From Lachnospiraceae bacterium (GTDB lineage: Bacteria; Bacillota; Clostridia; Lachnospirales; Lachnospiraceae): DNA of 64,000 nt. Location: positions 84,772-148,771 of the forward strand of contig JAUNDG010000003.1 of assembly GCA_030526195.1 (NCBI GenBank). Reading direction: 5' to 3'. This document shows, one piece after another, positions 16,204 through 25,383 of the stretch. The notes beneath the pieces are model-generated. The model made no database searches. It saw only the letters and a program-made list of their open reading frames with translations, and was not told the DNA's origin. The position numbers and the translations under genes are program-made. Positions within the stretch are counted from its first letter, which is position 1, and each line of letters opens with the position of its first letter.

Positions 16204-17754
16204 TTATACGTTATCGTATCTACGTTCAAATTCAAGCTTGTTTCGGAACAGATGGAAGAGCAGGATAACAGCGGCAGCCATCAGATAACCAATCACAAGG
16301 TTGATAGTTGAAGTTGTGAGGTGAACGCCCAGCTCGCCAACATGGATAACACCAAAGAAGGTCAGCACAGCGCCAAGGAACATAACAAAGGCAGATTTCA
16401 GAAGGCTTCTGTCGATGATGAAGCAAATTGTCATAGCCCACAGCATACCGGTGATGATGGCACCATTCTTAAGCGCTTCGATACCATACCAGAAAGCACC
16501 GCCGTTAACGGAAGCAGCCAGAGCTTCTTCTGTCATATCAGCGCCAACGCCCTGGAAGATAGCTGTTGTCTGTGTGTACAGGATGTCAGCGATGTGCGGG
16601 ATGAAACCGACAACGATGGCAACACCGTAACGTCTCGGTGTATCAACGAAGCCCTGAGCCACGATGAGCTGTGCACACCACAGGAAGACGATAGCCACAA
16701 CAACGAAGGGGATCAGGTCGTTCAGGAATCTGAAGATACCGAACCAACCGGAGATAGCGAACAGGATACCGCTGACCCATGCGAAGCCAACACCGCAGCC
16801 TGCGCGTTTCAGACCGGAATGACCGATCCAGACAGTGTTCGGAAGAACAGCGCCGAACAGAGCGCCGATACAGGTAGCCACACCGTCGAAGATCTGAGCT
16901 TCACGGACATTGTAGGAATCGCCGGCAGCGATAGCTGACTCAACGTTATCCATTGTTTCGATGAAGTTGTAGATTTCAACCGGGATGATAGCAACAAGAA
17001 CCGGAAGGATCTTGCCGAAGCCGGCGATCAGTTCACCGATAGCCGGGATCGGAGCTGTGAACTTACCAAGCATAGCAAAGGAATCTGCTGTGATGCTGGT
17101 AGCATTGAAGATAAGGGCCAGGATAACACCAGCAACCAGAGCAACAAGGAGCGGCGGAATCTTCTTCGGCAGCTTGTAACCACCGATCAGACCCAGCATA
17201 GCGACCAGAAGGACCGGAAGACCGACCAGCGGAAGGGCGTAAACATTGAAGAGACCCTTTGTGGCCAGCCAGCAAACGGCGATACCGCCGACAGTTGCCA
17301 GCATAGCGGCACGCGGTACCCACTTACGGATCCACGGACCAATGAAACCACCGCAGGCTTCGATGACACCACCGATGAAGCAAGCTGCGATTGTAGCCTT
17401 CCAGGCATCAACCGGTTCAAGACCTAAACCGAACTGCAGCGGCAGGATGACTGAGAAGAGGTAAACCATAGCAACAGGTGTTGACAGACCAAACGGCAAC
17501 GCTGTGACATCTGTTCTGTTTTCCTTCTTGGCCAAACGCATGGCCATCCAGGAATAGTAAAGACCGGAAACCAGAAGACCAACGGAGATACCCGGAATAA
17601 CTCGACCGAAGATCAGGTCATCGGGCCAGCCAAAGCCCTGCAGTGTAGCGATCGCTACCAGGAATGTACCTACGTTTCCGAAGAAAACATAGACCACACC
17701 GTTGATGTCGCCCATTTTAAATAATGGGACTTTCACTTTTTCATTACTACCCAT
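16204..17754 (-). CDS. NCS2-family nucleobase permease
   Basis: Polytopic membrane protein of 516 residues with about 12-14 hydrophobic segments. Marks of the NCS2/AzgA-like group are 'GNVGTFLVAIATLQGFGWP' near the N-terminus, DVTALPFGLSTP, 'IIPVEIYNFIETMDNVESA' (the acidic substrate/proton motif region) and 'LPNTVWIGHSGLKRAGCG'. The family takes up purines, xanthine or uracil by proton symport; this branch is not well characterised and the substrate cannot be told. Codon use is rich in preferred codons, suggesting strong expression. It is the first gene of a two-gene unit with the 89-residue protein, behind an unusually long AT-rich upstream region. Confidence 0.88.
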   Translation of the reverse strand: MGSNEKVKVPLFKMGDINGVVYVFFGNVGTFLVAIATLQGFGWPDDLIFGRVIPGISVGLLVSGLYYSWMAMRLAKKENRTDVTALPFGLSTPVAMVYLFSVILPLQFGLGLEPVDAWKATIAACFIGGVIEACGGFIGPWIRKWVPRAAMLATVGGIAVCWLATKGLFNVYALPLVGLPVLLVAMLGLIGGYKLPKKIPPLLVALVAGVILALIFNATSITADSFAMLGKFTAPIPAIGELIAGFGKILPVLVAIIPVEIYNFIETMDNVESAIAAGDSYNVREAQIFDGVATCIGALFGAVLPNTVWIGHSGLKRAGCGVGFAWVSGILFAISGWFGIFRFLNDLIPFVVVAIVFLWCAQLIVAQGFVDTPRRYGVAIVVGFIPHIADILYTQTTAIFQGVGADMTEEALAASVNGGAFWYGIEALKNGAIITGMLWAMTICFIIDRSLLKSAFVMFLGAVLTFFGVIHVGELGVHLTTSTINLVIGYLMAAAVILLFHLFRNKLEFERRYDNV

Positions 17755-18307
17755 TTTGTGTTTCTCCCTCCTTGATTTGATTTTTGCCTTGGGATAGAAG
17801 CAAAACCCTTTTCCTTGTTTGATTCGTAAAGAATCAACTTTCTGTTTAGTTTTTGAGATTCACGTTTGTTTTTTGAGTATATGACCTACTCTGATTTCAA
17901 ATAAAAAGATGCATTTTTTCAGCACGCATTTCTCTTTGGCCACTCGCTCAAAAACTACCAAATATCTCTTAAACATCGTTCATAATAACACCATTTTCGG
18001 TGACTTTCCACCAAATAATTTATAAATACAACACAAGATTTTATAGATATTTTAGTATTTGTTGCTCAATTTCCAAGGGCGCGTCACCACTTTATGGCGA
18101 TTTTGTTGCTTTTCGTCCCCCTGAATATGGCTAATTTAACCACAAAAATTTAAAAAATACCCACTATTTCGGTCGAACATTCAATTTGTTGAACAAGCCG
18201 ATTTTCATCATTTTTCTGTCCTGACAAATAGCAAATCCGCTGCCGTTTCGGTTGTTTCACTAATCCGAATAACACATTTTTGAATCACCGATCCCGACTC
18301 ATCAAGA
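17755..18307. promoter_or_regulatory. Long AT-rich region upstream of the permease
   Basis: There is no gene here. This stretch is clearly more AT-rich than its surroundings. Near the permease it has a good ribosome binding site (AAGGAGGGAG) and an inverted repeat TTGATTC-GTAAA-GAATCAA (17819-17837), suitable as an operator or a leader hairpin. A second small palindrome, TTGTTCAACAA, lies near 18191-18201. I looked for the purine riboswitch core on both strands and did not see it. Several AT-rich -10-like hexamers are present, but no single promoter stands out. Confidence 0.5.
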
Positions 18308-18351
18308 CAAAAAGAATCCCCCGCAGCACCTCAATGGGTGCCACGGGGGGG
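18308..18351 (-). terminator. Terminator of the prfA-glmM-TPR operon
   Basis: On the complement, a GC-rich stem (CCCCCGTGGCACC paired with GGTGCTGCGGGGG, loop ATTGA-type) is followed by ATTCTTTTTG. It lies about 85 bases after the stop of the TPR lipoprotein gene. Confidence 0.85.
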
Positions 18352-18434
18352 TAGCTTAGCATATGCTGTTGTGTCGGGATGCGCCTGATCGGCAGCTCAC
18401 GCCGTTCTTAGCCGGATCGGTCTTCTCCCCGGCC

Positions 18435-19538
18435 TTAACTCATGCTCCGGGAATTGAGGAATTCATTTTCCCGGGCGCCCTTTTCATCAGCCGGATAAGA
18501 CGTGACATAGGCCGCTGCCTTTGTTTTGGCCAGCTCCCACTGATGCAGGTTTTCGTAAATGACGATCTCGTTGAACTGGAGGGCCTGGCGGGCCTTCGGG
18601 TCGTTGATGGCCAGACCACTGCGCACATTAAGGAGCGCATCCTCATACTGTCCCTCTGCGATATCGCAAAGTGCCAGCCCGTTATAGGAAGTGGCTGCCA
18701 GATCCTTGTCCTCGATATGCTCCTTGAACATCGCCCGGGCATTGGCCACATCGTCCATGGCCAGATACACCCGGCCCAGCAGAAGCATGGCATCGGTGTT
18801 CTTGGGATTCTTCTCCAGAGCGCTCATCAGCTGCGCCTTGGATTCATTGTAATTCTGAAGATAATAGTAGACCACGCCGCGGCTGTAATCCGCATCCTCG
18901 GACTGTTCCGCCATAGCCAGCGCCATTTCCAGGAATTCAGCCCCGTCCGCATCCATATGGGCTTCGTTATAAAGCTGATAGATGCTGATATAGAGGTTGT
19001 AATCGGTGCTGAGGGACGCAGCCTTATCAAAGTCCGCCCGGGCCGCTTCCTGGTTGCCGTTCTTAAGATAGAGACGTCCCCGCAGGAACAGGACCTCCGG
19101 ATCGGTTTCCTTCTTCAGCATGGTGTTATAGATGTCCAGGGCCTTCTCTTCCTCTGCGTGCAGTTCCCGGCAATGAGCCAGATAGAGATTGGCATCCCGC
19201 ATGAACTCAGCCCCCTCATTTTCCACATTGAGAAGACACCGTTCAAAGGACACACAGGCCTCCGGATATATGGCGCGGTACATATAAGAAAGGCCCAGAC
19301 CTCTGTAGGCGTAGGGCAGGAACTCTCCCGCATCCACCACCTTTCGGTAGAGTTCTTCAGCCTGCTCGTAATCACCGGCCAGCAGGCAATCAGTGGCCCG
19401 TTCATAGGCATCCCGGGCATCCGCTCTGGCGCAGCCTGTGAGAGACAGAAGAATCCCCACCGCCAGCAGCATGGCCGAAAGTCCTTTCAGGGCAAAGCCC
19501 CTTCCGCGCCGTGTCATGATGCATGTCAAACCTTTCAT
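18435..19538 (-). CDS. TPR-repeat lipoprotein
   Basis: Protein of 367 residues. ATG 19538 overlaps the glmM stop codon as ATGA, which fixes the start and indicates coupling; an ATG at 19517 is the alternative. The N-terminus is basic, then hydrophobic, ending in lipobox LTGC (Cys36), so it is exported and lipid-anchored. The remainder is all-helical with repeated TPR signatures of about 34 residues ('AYERATDCLLAGDYEQAEELY', 'FLPYAYRGLGLSYMYRAIYPEA', 'ALFLRGRLYLKNGNQEAARAD' and later copies), about nine units in all. TPR lipoproteins serve as scaffolds; being in the glmM operon hints at a role in envelope assembly, but no specific function is visible. Confidence 0.9.
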   Translation of the reverse strand: MKGLTCIMTRRGRGFALKGLSAMLLAVGILLSLTGCARADARDAYERATDCLLAGDYEQAEELYRKVVDAGEFLPYAYRGLGLSYMYRAIYPEACVSFERCLLNVENEGAEFMRDANLYLAHCRELHAEEEKALDIYNTMLKKETDPEVLFLRGRLYLKNGNQEAARADFDKAASLSTDYNLYISIYQLYNEAHMDADGAEFLEMALAMAEQSEDADYSRGVVYYYLQNYNESKAQLMSALEKNPKNTDAMLLLGRVYLAMDDVANARAMFKEHIEDKDLAATSYNGLALCDIAEGQYEDALLNVRSGLAINDPKARQALQFNEIVIYENLHQWELAKTKAAAYVTSYPADEKGARENEFLNSRSMS

Positions 19539-20893
19539 GAATCCGCCGTCAAACCTTCTTCTTTCAAGACTACGGCAACAGAATCCGCCAGACTCCGGCA
19601 AAGCTCATCAGTCTCAGCCTCCACCATGATACGGATCAGCGGTTCGGTACCGCTCTCTCTTACCAGGATCCGGCCGTTGCCGTTGAGCTGTTCATCCACA
19701 GCCGCCACGGCAGCCTTCATCTTTTCATTTTCGCGGGCTTTATTCTTATCCTTCACGCGCACATTGACCAGCACCTGCGGATAGATCTTCACAGGCTGTG
19801 TCAGATAAGACAGCGGCGCATTCCTGGTCAGCATGGCTTCCATCACCATCAGCGCGGTCAGAAGACCGTCACCGGTGGCGGCATAACGGCTGAAAATGAT
19901 ATGGCCGGACTGTTCGCCGCCCAGGCTGTAGCCGTTGGCGTTCATATTTTCGGCCACGTACTTGTCACCCACCTGTGTCTGCTCCGTCTTCATGCCGGCC
20001 GCTTCACAGGCCTTGTAAAGACCGAGATTGGACATAACGGTGGTCACAATGGTATCAGATGCCAGCTCGCCCTTTTCCATGAGGTAACGACCACAGGCAT
20101 ACATAATGAGATCACCGTTGACCTCGTTGCCCTTCTCGTCAATGGCGATGCAGCGATCCGCATCACCATCCATGGCAAAGCCCACATCCAGGCTCTTCTC
20201 CAGCACCAGTTTCTTCAGTTCTTCCGGATGGGTAGAGCCACAATGGTCGTTGATATTCACACCAGTGGGGGTGGCATTGATGACAAAGGTCTTTGCCCCC
20301 AGGATCTCAAACAGTCCCTTGGCCATGGCAAAGGATGCCCCGTTGGCGCAGTCAAGACCAACCTTCATACCTCTGAAGGAGTGTGCCGGGATGGATGTCA
20401 GATAGCCCAGATACTTGTTGCGCCCCTGAGCGTAATCCACGATATGGCCGATCTTTTCCCGCTGAGCCCGGGGAATATCCCCGAAAATGCCGTCGATATA
20501 GGCCTCCAGCATTTTTTCAACATTAGCCTCGATCTTGCGCCCTTCGGCATTGAGGATCTTGATGCCGTTATCATAGTAGGGATTGTGGCTGGCGGAGATC
20601 ATGATCCCGCAGTCAAAATCACCCGTCCGTACCGCGTAGGACACGGACGGTGTGGTGGTCACGTGCATCAGATACGCATTGGAGCCGGAAGATGTGATAC
20701 CGGCCGCCAGTGCAGATTCAAACATATAACTGGATAAACGTGTATCCTTTCCGATCACGATATTGGCCTGACCATTTTCATGATTCCGGGCATAGTGCCA
20801 GCCCAGGAAACGGCCGATCAGAAAGGCATGGTCAGATTTCAGTGTCACATTGGCTTCGCCTCTGAACCCGTCGGTTCCGAAGTATTTTCCCAT
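19535..20893 (-). CDS. glmM: Phosphoglucosamine mutase
   Basis: Phosphohexomutase of 452 residues converting glucosamine-6-P to glucosamine-1-P for peptidoglycan precursors. It has the GlmM N-terminal KYFGTDGFRG, the catalytic phosphoserine loop MISASHNP (Ser102), the metal-binding DGDADRCIA, the sugar-binding GGEQSGH and the C-terminal phosphate-binding RESGTEPLIRIM. The motif following the TTTP segment reads SVSYAVRT rather than the commoner GVAYLTR. It is 29 bp downstream of a nucleotidyltransferase gene and overlaps the TPR lipoprotein gene. Confidence 0.97.
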   Translation of the reverse strand: MGKYFGTDGFRGEANVTLKSDHAFLIGRFLGWHYARNHENGQANIVIGKDTRLSSYMFESALAAGITSSGSNAYLMHVTTTPSVSYAVRTGDFDCGIMISASHNPYYDNGIKILNAEGRKIEANVEKMLEAYIDGIFGDIPRAQREKIGHIVDYAQGRNKYLGYLTSIPAHSFRGMKVGLDCANGASFAMAKGLFEILGAKTFVINATPTGVNINDHCGSTHPEELKKLVLEKSLDVGFAMDGDADRCIAIDEKGNEVNGDLIMYACGRYLMEKGELASDTIVTTVMSNLGLYKACEAAGMKTEQTQVGDKYVAENMNANGYSLGGEQSGHIIFSRYAATGDGLLTALMVMEAMLTRNAPLSYLTQPVKIYPQVLVNVRVKDKNKARENEKMKAAVAAVDEQLNGNGRILVRESGTEPLIRIMVEAETDELCRSLADSVAVVLKEEGLTADS

Positions 20894-20922
20894 GTTAACC
20901 TCCGTGTGTTGTTATTCTTTAA

Positions 20923-21834
20923 TCAGTCAAAGAGCGGGGTCTTGTAAATGCCTCTGGCGATGCAATCCGCCACAGCCGCCTTGACCGCCGGTGTATCTTC
21001 TTTATAAGTCACGCCGAACCACTGATCCGGTGTGGGCAGAACCTTAACAGCGCCCTTGCCTTCCTTGATCATGGCATCCACGATTTCCGGCAGCAGATAT
21101 TCGGAGCCGGCCTTGTCCACATTTTCTTCAAGGAAAGCCACAAAGCGTTCTTCCAGAACCTTAATGAAGGACGGCATAAAGCCCCACATATTCATGGAGA
21201 CGAGAGAATCCGTCGGAATCGGCTTGATGCCTTCTTCTGTTTCCACGCCGGCGCCCTCCGGTGTTTTCACCAGGCCAAAGGTCTCGTTGACGGCGGTGAG
21301 GTTACCCTGCTCATCCAGTGTGCAGACACCGCGCTTAACAGAACCATTGTCGCTTAAGGTATTGCCCAGGATAAAGCCGGCCATAGCCATCTTTTCAAAG
21401 GACGGGTCGGCGGCTGTTTCCACCAGGTAATCATGGAGCAGACGGAAGCCTGTCTTGCCGTAATAGTCATCAGCGTTGATGACGGCAAAGGGTTCCTTGA
21501 TGAGGTCGCGGGCTGCCAGAATGGCATGACCGGTCCCCCAGGGTTTTGACCGGTCTGCCGGCTTCACAAAGGGTGCGGGCAGATCGTCTGTTTCCTGATA
21601 AGCATACTCAACCGGTGCGATGGCTGCGATGCGGTCGCCGATGATGGCCTTGAAATCTTTTTCCAGATCCTTGCGGATGATGAAAATGATGCGGTCAAAG
21701 CCGGCTTCCAGCGCATCATAAATGGAATAATCGATGATCAGCTCACCATTCGGCCCCATGGGGGTTAACTGTTTGATGCCGCCGCCGAATCGACTGCCCA
21801 TACCGGCAGCCATGATAACCAGAGAAGTCTTCAT
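20923..21834 (-). CDS. Sugar-phosphate nucleotidyltransferase
   Basis: Protein of 303 residues with an NTP-transferase fold. The N-terminal signature MAAGMGSRFGGGIKQLTPMG binds the nucleotide, DDYYGKTGF (about residues 130-140) carries the metal-binding Asp of 'VINADDYYG', and the later part has the sugar-binding 'VNETFGLVKTPEG' region. There is no left-handed beta-helix acetyltransferase domain, so it is not a full GlmU. Lying directly upstream of glmM, it may make a UDP- or dTDP-sugar for the envelope; the sugar is unknown. It is 2 bp from prfA and has its ribosome binding site inside the end of that gene. Confidence 0.9.
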   Translation of the reverse strand: MKTSLVIMAAGMGSRFGGGIKQLTPMGPNGELIIDYSIYDALEAGFDRIIFIIRKDLEKDFKAIIGDRIAAIAPVEYAYQETDDLPAPFVKPADRSKPWGTGHAILAARDLIKEPFAVINADDYYGKTGFRLLHDYLVETAADPSFEKMAMAGFILGNTLSDNGSVKRGVCTLDEQGNLTAVNETFGLVKTPEGAGVETEEGIKPIPTDSLVSMNMWGFMPSFIKVLEERFVAFLEENVDKAGSEYLLPEIVDAMIKEGKGAVKVLPTPDQWFGVTYKEDTPAVKAAVADCIARGIYKTPLFD

Positions 21835-21836
21835 AT

Positions 21837-22916
21837 TTATACTCCTTGTTCTTCCTGTAATGACAGTTTAGCCATCTGGTCCGCCGATGTCAGTGCATCG
21901 ATGAACTCATCCAGATCGCCGTTTAAAACGCCACCCAGGTTGTGAGAGGTCAGCTTGATGCGATGATCCGTTACACGACCCTGGGGGAAATTATAGGTTC
22001 TGATCTTTTCGGAACGATCGCCGGTCCCCACCTGGGAACGGCGCAGGTCGGCCCGTTCGGTGGCCAGTTTCTCCTGCTCCATCTCATAGAGCTTTGTGCG
22101 GAGAATCTCCATGGCCTTGTCCTTGTTCTGGAACTGTGACCGCTCATTCTGGCAACTGACAACAATGCCGCTGGGGAAATGGGTCACACGAACAGCCGAT
22201 GATGTTTTGTTGATGTGCTGACCACCGGCACCTGAGGACCGGAATACATCGATCCGGATGTCCTTGGGATCGATATCCACGTCAACCGCCTGAGCCTCCG
22301 GCATGATCGCCACCGTGACGGTGGAGGTGTGGATACGACCGCCGGATTCCGTCTCCGGCACACGCTGCACGCGGTGGGTCCCGCTTTCATACTTCAGGCG
22401 GGCATAAACGCCCTTGCCTGTGATGGAAAATGTGCATTCCTTAAAGCCGCCCAGACCGATCTCACTGCTTGAGAGCAGCTCGGTCCGCCAGCCTCTGGAT
22501 TCCGCATATTTCACATACATGCGGTAAAGTTCATACGCAAATAAGGCTGCCTCGTCACCGCCGGCGCCGGCCCGGATTTCAACGAAAACATTGCGCTCAT
22601 CGTTGATGTCCTTGGGCAGCAGCATAATGCGGATCTCGTCCTGCAGCCTCTCTTTTTCCTCTTTTGCCGTCTGATACTCATCCCGCAGCAAGGCCTTCAT
22701 GTCGGGATCCGATTCCCCTTCCATCATCTCGAGGGCATCGGTCTCATCCTGACAGACAGTCTTGTAGCGGTCATAGATCTCCGCCAGCGGTGTCAGTTCC
22801 GCCTGTTCCTTCATCAGCTTCTGAAGGCGGACACCGTCACCGGCCGTTTCCGGCCGTGCCAGCTCATTATGGATCTCCATGAGACGGATGGCAGCACTTT
22901 CAAGTTTATCGAACAT
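21837..22916 (-). CDS. prfA: Peptide chain release factor 1
   Basis: RF1 of 359 residues, which releases peptides at UAA and UAG. The catalytic GGQ is at 231-233 in SSGAGGQHINKTSSAVR. The tripeptide anticodon position reads PET (187-189, in RVPETESGGR) where E. coli has PAT; the PxT pattern marks RF1 rather than RF2 (SPF). The N-terminal helical domain and FVEIRAGAGGDEAALFA are typical. Firmicutes usually have prmC, the GGQ methyltransferase, next to prfA; it is absent here. The gene leads the prfA-nucleotidyltransferase-glmM-TPR unit. Confidence 0.98.
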   Translation of the reverse strand: MFDKLESAAIRLMEIHNELARPETAGDGVRLQKLMKEQAELTPLAEIYDRYKTVCQDETDALEMMEGESDPDMKALLRDEYQTAKEEKERLQDEIRIMLLPKDINDERNVFVEIRAGAGGDEAALFAYELYRMYVKYAESRGWRTELLSSSEIGLGGFKECTFSITGKGVYARLKYESGTHRVQRVPETESGGRIHTSTVTVAIMPEAQAVDVDIDPKDIRIDVFRSSGAGGQHINKTSSAVRVTHFPSGIVVSCQNERSQFQNKDKAMEILRTKLYEMEQEKLATERADLRRSQVGTGDRSEKIRTYNFPQGRVTDHRIKLTSHNLGGVLNGDLDEFIDALTSADQMAKLSLQEEQGV

Positions 22917-22978
22917 AGTGTCTCCTGTCTCTTATCAACATTATAGGGTATCTGTTTCCTATAATAAAGCGGGCAATA

Positions 22979-23917
22979 TTAACAGTTTTCCTCCTGCCAT
23001 TTTTTCCAGTCAAAGACCGACTCAATGGCAGTGATGGCCACCTCGGCCATTTCCTCATCCGGTTCACGGGTGACCAGCTTCTGAAGCGCCAGACCCGGCT
23101 TGGTGAGCAGATCCACCAGAGCATTGTCGCTCTTGCCGCCCAGCCGCAGAAATTCATAGGCCACACCGGCAATAACCGGCACCAGGATGAGCCGCAGCAC
23201 AATGCGCATCAGATGAGATGTGATCCCGCAAGCTCCCAGGATCAGGAAGCAGATGACGGTGATCACAATAACAATCAAAAGAAAGCTGGTGCCGCAGCGC
23301 TTGTGAAGCCGTGAACTCTTCAGCACATTTTCGGTGGTCAGCGGCAGACCGTGCTCAATGCAGTTGATGCATTTGTGCTCAGCCCCGTGATAAGCAAACA
23401 CCCGCTGAATGTCCTTCATTCTGGAAATGAGGAACATATAGCCCAGGAAAATGACGATGCGCAGCAGCGCCTCCGCCACATTGATCAACACGTCGGATAC
23501 CCCGATCCGGCCAAGCAGCGAGGCCAGAAAATACGGCAGTACCATAAAGACGCCTACCGCCAGGACAAGCGAAATGATAAGGGTGACCGTCATCATCACC
23601 CCCCAGCTTTTCTCTTCCTTTGCCTTTTCCTCTTCGGTCATGGTCTTCCGTTTTTCGCAGTCCTCTTCCTCTTCAAAAAACTGCGCGGACCACATCAGTG
23701 TGGACATCCCCACGATCATGGAATCCACAAAAGAGCAGACGCCCCGCAGGATCGGTATTTTTTCGGAACCCTTAAAGGCCAGATACCGCTTCACATCCCT
23801 GACATCTGTTTCAATTTCATGGTCGGCTTTCCTTACGGAAATGGCGTATTTTTCGCCGCTGCGCATCATAATGCCCTCAAGCACAGCCTGACCGCCGATA
23901 CCGCATGAACGCTGCAT
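22979..23917 (-). CDS. DUF1385 (YqhQ-like) membrane protein
   Basis: Protein of 312 residues. The N-terminal IGGQAVLEGIMMR and the central FAYHGAEHKCINCIEHG are the signatures of DUF1385. There are four hydrophobic segments (roughly 108-130, 143-165, 225-250 and 255-275) with a charged loop rich in Glu and Lys before the first. Function is unknown; in Firmicutes the gene is regularly found near rpmE and prfA, as here. It lies 62 bp upstream of prfA and 87 bp after rpmE, and a hairpin in the latter gap may reduce read-through from rpmE. Confidence 0.93.
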   Translation of the reverse strand: MQRSCGIGGQAVLEGIMMRSGEKYAISVRKADHEIETDVRDVKRYLAFKGSEKIPILRGVCSFVDSMIVGMSTLMWSAQFFEEEEDCEKRKTMTEEEKAKEEKSWGVMMTVTLIISLVLAVGVFMVLPYFLASLLGRIGVSDVLINVAEALLRIVIFLGYMFLISRMKDIQRVFAYHGAEHKCINCIEHGLPLTTENVLKSSRLHKRCGTSFLLIVIVITVICFLILGACGITSHLMRIVLRLILVPVIAGVAYEFLRLGGKSDNALVDLLTKPGLALQKLVTREPDEEMAEVAITAIESVFDWKKWQEENC

Positions 23918-23950
23918 AAGATGCTCTCCCTTCCTGTCTGATAATGCAAC

Positions 23951-23980
23951 GAACGGGAACGATGCTCTGCACCGTTCCCG
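23951..23980. terminator. Hairpin between rpmE and DUF1385 gene
   Basis: A strong stem ACGGGAACG.TGC / GCA.CGTTCCCGT is present, but the T-run on the rpmE side is poor. It may act as a weak terminator or as an RNA-stability element. Confidence 0.5.
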
Positions 23981-24004
23981 TCAGATTGATCTTTGACAAT
24001 ATAA

Positions 24005-24214
24005 TTAGTCGTTGTTGCCCATGTTGTATTTCTTGTTGAAAGCTTCGATACGGCCACGGATCATGCTGGTCTTCTGTTTACCGGTATAGAACGGGTGGCA
24101 CTTGGAGCAGATTTCAACATGGATATCTGTGTTTGTAGAACCTGTGACGAATGTGTTGCCGCAGTTGCAAGTCACTGTAGCCTGATGATACTGCGGATGG
24201 ATACCTTCTCTCAT
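24005..24214 (-). CDS. rpmE: Ribosomal protein L31
   Basis: L31 of 69 residues, a protein of the large ribosomal subunit. The start is ATG 24214 with AGAGG upstream; a GTG at 24223 overlaps that site. The zinc-ligand cysteines of the Zn-containing form are present (CNCG near residue 17 and [10 protein letters not shown] near 37), so this is the C+ type rather than the zinc-free stress paralog. It has its own promoter just upstream and is the first gene of the region leading to prfA. Confidence 0.98.
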   Translation of the reverse strand: MREGIHPQYHQATVTCNCGNTFVTGSTNTDIHVEICSKCHPFYTGKQKTSMIRGRIEAFNKKYNMGNND

Positions 24215-24274
24215 AATTTTCACCTCTTATAATTTTCCTGGTTTCTGTACAGGATTATTCACAATGCATCAAAC

Positions 24275-24303
24275 ATATTAGCACAGCTTATTTGCGAATG
24301 CAA
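24275..24303 (-). promoter_or_regulatory. rpmE promoter
   Basis: On the complement, -35 TTGCAT (24303-24298) and -10 TAATAT (24280-24275) are separated by 17 bases. The start would be near 24268, about 55 bases before the rpmE ATG. The divergent allose-kinase gene must start in the same region; TTGCGA/TAAATT on the plus strand (24292-24319) is a weak candidate for it. Confidence 0.65.
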
Positions 24304-24423
24304 GAAAATGTGGTAAATTAGTAGAGGATATCTCAGACCGGGGTCAGAAAAATATACGGTACAGCGGCCCCGGATCATTAACCGGTTTTTCCCTGCCGGT
24401 CACTATATCAGGAGGCTTGAAAT

Positions 24424-25359
24424 ATGAAAAAGCGTTACGCATTAGGCATCGATATCGGCGGCACCAACATCCGTTTCGGTATTGTGAGCAACGATTTTGA
24501 ACTGATCTGCGACGAACGTCGTTCTTCCCAGGAACTGCTGGGCAAGAAGGGTGTCGAAGGTCTCATCGAAGGCACCCGTGACTTCCTGTCCCGCAACGCC
24601 AGAGACATCGTCGTTGAGGGCATCGGTGTTGATGTTCCCGGCCCGGTCAGCAGCGACCACAACTTTGTTTATTCCGTACCGAAGCTGAAAGGCCTCCAGA
24701 ACGTGGCCCTGGGCAGCGCTCTGTCCGAAGCTGTGGGCATCCCGGTCTATGTCGGTCACGATGTGGACTTCCTGATGAATTACGACATCAAAAAAATGAA
24801 CCTGGACCCGAATCACGAAAAGACGATCCTGGGCTTCTACCTGGGCACAGGCCTTGGCAACGGTCTTTACATCAACGGCCGTCTTCACGCCGGCAAACAC
24901 GGCGTCACCGGCGAACTGGGTCATGCCCCGCTCTACGGCGTCACCGATGTGTGCGACTGCGGTCTTGAAGGCTGCACCGAGATCCGTACCAGCGGCAAGG
25001 CACTGGCGATCCTCGCCGAGCAGCTGTTCCCGGATACTTATATCGGCGACATCTTCACCAAGCACGGCGATCATCCGCGCATCATCCAGTTTGTGAAGGA
25101 AGCGGCTCTGCCCATGGCCAGCGAGATCTCCATCCTCGATCCGGACTATGTCATCCTTGGCGGCGGTGTTATCAACATGGCCGACTTCCCCATTAAGATG
25201 CTGGAAGACGAGATCACACGCCGCACCCGTCACCCGCTGCCGGCTGAGGATCTTCATTTCCTGCATGCCACAGACGGCCAGAACACCGGTGTTATCGGAG
25301 GCTGCATAATCGTCTTCGACTGGCTGGATGAGCTGCGCAAAAAACAGACCCTGGCTTGA
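24424..25359 (+). CDS. alsK: ROK-family sugar kinase, D-allose kinase-like
   Basis: ROK kinase of 311 residues. The ATP-binding GIDIGGTNIRFG is at the N-terminus, YLGTGLGNGLYINGR and HGVTGELGHAPL carry the catalytic region, and CDCGLEGCTE is the ROK zinc-binding motif. Compared from memory with E. coli AlsK it shares several AlsK-like stretches, notably GVTGELGH, LDPDYVILGGGVINM.DFP and RHPLPAEDLHF.HA. The next gene is rpiB, which in E. coli is linked to the allose operon and acts on allose-6-P as well as ribose-5-P. D-allose kinase is therefore the best call; another hexose substrate remains possible. The ribosome binding site is AGGAGG. Confidence 0.82.
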   Translation: MKKRYALGIDIGGTNIRFGIVSNDFELICDERRSSQELLGKKGVEGLIEGTRDFLSRNARDIVVEGIGVDVPGPVSSDHNFVYSVPKLKGLQNVALGSALSEAVGIPVYVGHDVDFLMNYDIKKMNLDPNHEKTILGFYLGTGLGNGLYINGRLHAGKHGVTGELGHAPLYGVTDVCDCGLEGCTEIRTSGKALAILAEQLFPDTYIGDIFTKHGDHPRIIQFVKEAALPMASEISILDPDYVILGGGVINMADFPIKMLEDEITRRTRHPLPAEDLHFLHATDGQNTGVIGGCIIVFDWLDELRKKQTLA

Positions 25360-25383
25360 TCGGCGATAAGGTTCTGGCGCCCG

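Noticed and set aside
17755-18307. Purine riboswitch upstream of the NCS2 permease
   Set aside because: The conserved loop sequences and the paired P1 arms were not found on the complement strand.
18363-19784. Plus-strand open frame of 473 codons opposite the TPR lipoprotein and glmM
   Set aside because: Shadow of two well-supported genes; no ribosome binding site or family motif.
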